In this document: positions 7,748 to 8,439 of the stretch, piece by piece
Numbering within the stretch: position 1 is the stretch's first letter
Layout: each line of letters begins with the position of its first letter
Assembly (NCBI GenBank): GCA_003520555.1
Contig: DOUO01000054.1
Location: 1-8,439, forward strand
Direction: 5' to 3'
From: Oscillospiraceae bacterium
GTDB lineage: Bacteria; Bacillota; Clostridia; Oscillospirales; Acutalibacteraceae
DNA length: 8,439 nt
Program-made: the position numbers and the translations under genes
The notes under the pieces: generated by a model
Database searches by the model: none
What the model saw: the letters and a program-made list of their open reading frames with translations, nothing else
Told to the model about the DNA's origin: nothing

Positions 7748-7777
7748 AAAAAAGAGGCGGCAAACGCTGCCGCCTCT
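7748..7777 (-). terminator. Minus-strand intrinsic terminator
   Basis: A perfect 10-base-pair GC-rich stem (7753-7762 with 7768-7777) with a five-base loop is preceded on the + strand by AAAAAA (7748-7753), which reads as six U on the minus strand. On the + strand it has no T tail. It is therefore a textbook terminator for transcription arriving from the right, yet no intact minus-strand gene is visible between here and the window end. Confidence 0.8.
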
Positions 7778-7792
7778 GAAAATCCTATAATA

Positions 7793-8024
7793 ATTTAACT
7801 GTTCTTTGGACTCACTCCGAATTCAGAATAATGTCTTTTCAAAAAATGAGTATTACATTGGACTTTCTCCGTTCTGTAGGATACCGTAAATCAACTTAAA
7901 TCATACATGGGAAAAACTCCCTTCAAAAATCAGAAAATACTATATAAACGAAAGATTTGTCGATATCGTCGAAAAATTTAACTTCTCATTGGACTGTCCC
8001 CGTAAATAGTCAAATTAATTCATA
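7793..8024. repeat. Family of degenerate repeats, wTTGGACTNNCYCCG, with partly shared flanks
   Basis: Three 15-nt units match the consensus: 7805-7819, 7857-7871 and 7988-8002. Units 1 and 3 also share ATTTAACT just upstream (7793-7800 and 7976-7983). The downstream flank of unit 3 (8000-8024) resembles 7884-7905 after unit 2, both reading CCGTAAAT, then CAA-TTAA and TCATA with a small gap. Less regular GGAACCCCG (8055-8063) and TAACCGTCCCC (8099-8109) follow. All are in A/T-rich noncoding DNA. The core GGACTGTCCCC, read from the other strand as GGGGACAGTCC, resembles strings I associate from memory with REP/IS200-like transposase surroundings. That link is inference; a nonautonomous or decayed element is the leading guess. 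Confidence 0.5.
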
Positions 8025-8087
8025 GACTTCTTAATATTAAATTGTGAAAAGGCCGGAACCCCGTTCACTTGATGTATCAGCATGCTA

Positions 8088-8099
8088 ACCTGTTCAGGT
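8088..8099. promoter_or_regulatory. Palindrome ACCTGTTCAGGT, possible operator
   Basis: A five-base-pair inverted repeat, ACCTG and CAGGT, around TT. It overlaps a weak -35-like TGTTCA (8091-8096), which sits 17 bases ahead of a good -10-like TATAAA (8114-8119), upstream of the small ORF at 8165. This would suit a repressor site, but five-base arms are short and the -35 is poor. Confidence 0.3.
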
Positions 8100-8164
8100 A
8101 ACCGTCCCCTATATATAAATAATTATGAAAGCAGTTTTAATATTCTTAGGGAGGACGCTTACAA

Positions 8165-8299
8165 ATGAACGTCAATCATCTGAATATGAAAAATATGTTT
8201 AATAACACTGAAAATAATGTTGCTTCAACAAAACAGGATTACAATGAAGCTACCTCAAGAGACGGGCAGGATACATTGGGTGGTAAGCTCCGCAGATAG
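8165..8299 (+). CDS. Small ORF of unknown function, 44 residues
   Basis: I do not recognise this product. The ORF begins MNVNHLNMKNMFNNTENN and is rich in Asn (9 of 44) and polar residues, with no membrane segment or signal peptide. It ends in a basic tail, KLRR. Its case rests on a strong Shine-Dalgarno AGGGAGGA (8148-8155), ten bases from the ATG, and a possible upstream promoter around 8091-8119. Its 3' third (8239-8299) overlaps, on the other strand, the start of another ORF that also has a strong ribosome binding site. The polar N-terminal part may therefore be the true start of a longer gene cut by a rearrangement, with the last residues read from foreign DNA. Alternatives are a real small protein or a leader peptide. 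No terminator follows it. Confidence 0.4.
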   Translation: MNVNHLNMKNMFNNTENNVASTKQDYNEATSRDGQDTLGGKLRR

Positions 8300-8337
8300 T
8301 CTTTAATCTGGTGCTTATAATAGATATTAACTTTCAT
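8239..8337 (-). pseudogene. Probable truncated 5' end of a minus-strand gene, 32 residues
   Basis: Read on the minus strand, a consensus promoter and a perfect Shine-Dalgarno (AAGGAGGT, 8345-8352, seven bases from the ATG) lead into an ORF beginning MKVNIYYKHQIKDYLRSLPP and stopping after 32 codons. Such complete expression signals usually precede a real gene, while the product is far too short for a normal enzyme and ends in residues of no clear pattern. I therefore read it as the surviving start of a gene whose body was lost. The YLRSLPP stretch faintly recalls the first helices of RelE/ParE toxins, but this is a weak resemblance and not a family call. The minus-strand terminator at 7748-7777 could have belonged to the same unit. 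It might instead be a genuine micropeptide. Confidence 0.4.
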
Positions 8338-8374
8338 ATTAAAGACCTCCTTGTCTTTCCTTTTCTTTGTCTAT

Positions 8375-8403
8375 ATTATACATCGGTTTATCCACAATGT
8401 CAA
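8375..8403 (-). promoter_or_regulatory. Consensus minus-strand promoter
   Basis: On the minus strand TTGACA (8403-8398) and TATAAT (8380-8375) are both perfect six-of-six matches, separated by exactly 17 bases. This is the best promoter in the window. It is followed by a short purine-rich leader, AAGGAGGT and an ATG at 8337. It points leftwards into the gene-poor region. Confidence 0.85.
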
Positions 8404-8439
8404 TACTTTTTATAAAAATATTTTAAATTTTTATTTTTA

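Noticed and set aside
7640..7750. Possible small structured minus-strand RNA between the two hairpins (contains GGC-GAAA-GCC, a GNRA-type loop)
   Set aside because: No promoter is visible between the terminator at 7748-7777 and this stretch, and the stem is only three base pairs.
8050..8110. tRNA-like look of the GC-rich stretch with GGAACCCCGTTC and inverted repeats
   Set aside because: No acceptor stem, anticodon arm or T-loop in the right spacing could be drawn; it fits the repeat family better.
8239..8337. Calling the 32-residue minus-strand ORF a RelE/ParE toxin
   Set aside because: The resemblance is limited to a few residues (YLRSLPP), with no catalytic region and no partner antitoxin seen; kept only as a truncated unknown.

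Overview
The window most likely comes from a Gram-positive, Ruminococcus-like gut Firmicute (Oscillospiraceae/Eubacteriales). The reasons are a type I dockerin behind a Sec signal peptide (the cellulosome/amylosome plug module of this group), strong purine-rich ribosome binding sites, vegetative TTGACA/TATAAT-type promoters and short U-tailed intrinsic terminators. The genus call is inference. No tRNA, rRNA, CRISPR array or intact transposase was seen.

Layout: four large genes on the + strand, each closed off by its own hairpin. (1) 75-1019: a family 2 glycosyltransferase with two C-terminal membrane helices, of the type that loads a sugar onto undecaprenyl phosphate. (2) 1148-4120: a 990-residue multispanning protein that looks like two enzymes in one chain, an acyltransferase-3 half followed by a GT-C glycosyltransferase-like half with a soluble C-terminal tail. 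(3) 4284-6002: a complete phosphoglucomutase/phosphomannomutase. (4) 6143-7636: a secreted dockerin protein with a pectate-lyase-like parallel beta-helix.

Genes 1-3 fit one theme. The mutase supplies hexose-1-phosphate for nucleotide sugars. The GT2 enzyme moves the sugar to a lipid carrier. The fused membrane protein could add the sugar, and an acyl group, to a cell-envelope polymer on the outside. No flippase (GtrA-like) is present. Gene 4 is a glycan-binding or glycan-cleaving protein for a dockerin/cohesin complex; its link to genes 1-3 is only positional.

From 7637 to the end (about 800 bases) the sequence is visibly richer in A/T, apart from a GC-rich hairpin cluster at 7649-7777, and has no large gene. 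It holds two hairpins whose U-tracts face the minus strand and a family of degenerate 15-nt repeats (wTTGGACTNNCYCCG) with partly repeated flanks. It also holds a small + strand ORF (44 codons) behind a strong Shine-Dalgarno. At the right edge is a consensus minus-strand promoter with a perfect Shine-Dalgarno driving a 32-codon ORF that runs head-on into the + strand ORF. This looks like a decayed or rearranged accessory patch, and it is the least explained part of the window.
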